From NCBI RefSeq assembly GCF_002752165.1, contig NZ_MOMB01000065.1, positions 1-40,672 of the forward strand: a stretch of DNA of 40,672 nt. Direction: 5' to 3'. The translations under genes and the position numbers were made by a program. Shown piece by piece: positions 40,485 to 40,672 of this stretch (position 1 is its first letter; every line of letters begins with the position of its first letter). The DNA is from Erwinia sp. OLFS4. Lineage in GTDB: Bacteria > Pseudomonadota > Gammaproteobacteria > Enterobacterales > Enterobacteriaceae. The notes below the pieces were generated by a model, which saw only the letters and a program-made list of their open reading frames with translations, searched no databases and was not told where the DNA came from.

Positions 40485-40672
40485 GGTGATGCCTCTAATT
40501 GGTTGAATCTGATGTATAATGCGGGCTTTTGAGGTTCTCTTATGGCCAGCGTTAACGTTCATTGTCCCCGTTGTCAGTCTGTTCAGGTTTACCGCCATGG
40601 TCAGAACCCTAAAGGCTATGACAGATTTCGCTGCCGTGACTGCCACCGCGTGTTTCAACTCACTTACGCTTA
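40485..40672 (+). mobile_element. IS1-family element, left end (partial)
   Basis: The end GGTGATGCCTCTAATT resembles the IS1 left inverted repeat (GGTGATGCTGCCAACTT). It is followed by the insA promoter region and the first insA codons. The element runs off the window end. It is divergent from canonical IS1, so it is an iso-IS1. Confidence 0.85.
40542..40672 (+). CDS. insA: IS1-family InsA, N-terminal part
   Basis: The frame opens with ATG 40542 and stays open to the window edge (43 codons). It shows the InsA zinc finger: VHCPRCQS near the start and FRCRDCHRVFQLTY about 20 residues later. Start MASV is the usual IS1 beginning. InsA binds the IS1 ends and represses transposition; frameshifting to InsB gives the transposase. 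Confidence 0.9.
   Translation, partial: MASVNVHCPRCQSVQVYRHGQNPKGYDRFRCRDCHRVFQLTYA

Noticed and set aside
40356..40658. 100-codon minus-strand frame spanning the IS1 boundary
   Set aside because: It is a chance fusion of antisense IS1 sequence with the native LuxR fragment; only the part up to 40484 is ancestral coding sequence.

Overview
The window looks like a chromosomal segment of an enterobacterium (Enterobacterales, perhaps Erwiniaceae or a close relative). Pointers are the thrW-type tRNA-Thr 3' end, tRNA-Gly(UCC), an Ivy lysozyme inhibitor, a CspA-type protein followed by a YmcF/YnfQ-like cold-shock peptide, IS1 and IS3-family elements, and YadA- and MrpJ-like genes. I cannot name the species. 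The first ~19 kb and the last ~0.7 kb are AT-richer and carry insertion-sequence debris, so they read as accessory DNA. The 19-39.5 kb part is GC-richer and more evenly packed.

Layout. (1) 1-161: the tail of an IS3-family element abuts the last 34 nt of a tRNA-Thr gene, a typical island attachment site. (2) 0.9-10.4 kb, minus strand: eight tightly spaced or overlapping genes. HAD-UbiA, DprE1-like and DprE2-like proteins should make polyprenyl-phosphoryl-arabinofuranose from PRPP. A 792-aa membrane protein is a candidate GT-C transferase. An NAD epimerase-like and an FAD oxidoreductase-like protein may alter sugars. GtrA and UPF0104 proteins are candidate flippases. This is a glycan arabinosylation operon. 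(3) 10.7-14.7 kb: a decayed IS3-family transposase, a chagasin-like protease inhibitor, an alginate-lyase-like exported protein, and a long AT-rich gene-poor stretch. (4) 14.7-18.9 kb, plus strand: a YadA-type trimeric autotransporter with a 14-residue-repeat head, an exported ClpP-like protease, a LuxR-type regulator and an exported Dabb-domain protein. (5) 19.3-31.8 kb: a dipeptide-type ABC importer (two permeases, two ATPases, binding protein), an MFS transporter, two paralogous CocE/NonD hydrolases, a GlxA/AraC regulator and a nitrilase-superfamily amidase. Together they suggest uptake and hydrolysis of an amide- or ester-containing compound. (6) 32.3-37.4 kb: a cold-shock gene with a non-AUG small partner; an Old Yellow Enzyme; and an SDR, a crotonase with the 6-oxocamphor hydrolase active site, a GST and a divergent LysR regulator. 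(7) 37.5-40.7 kb: tRNA-Gly(UCC) and tRNA-Lys(CUU), ivy, a DUF1275 membrane protein, a zinc ribbon, then an MrpJ-like regulator next to a LuxR-type gene broken by IS1.

Most notable: the arabinofuranose operon with its uncharacterised transferase; the adhesin plus signal-peptide-bearing ClpP-like protease; the retro-Claisen crotonase; and the ATT-initiated cold-shock peptide. No CRISPR array or complete prophage was seen. All assignments come from reading the sequence and from remembered family motifs; no database search was run.
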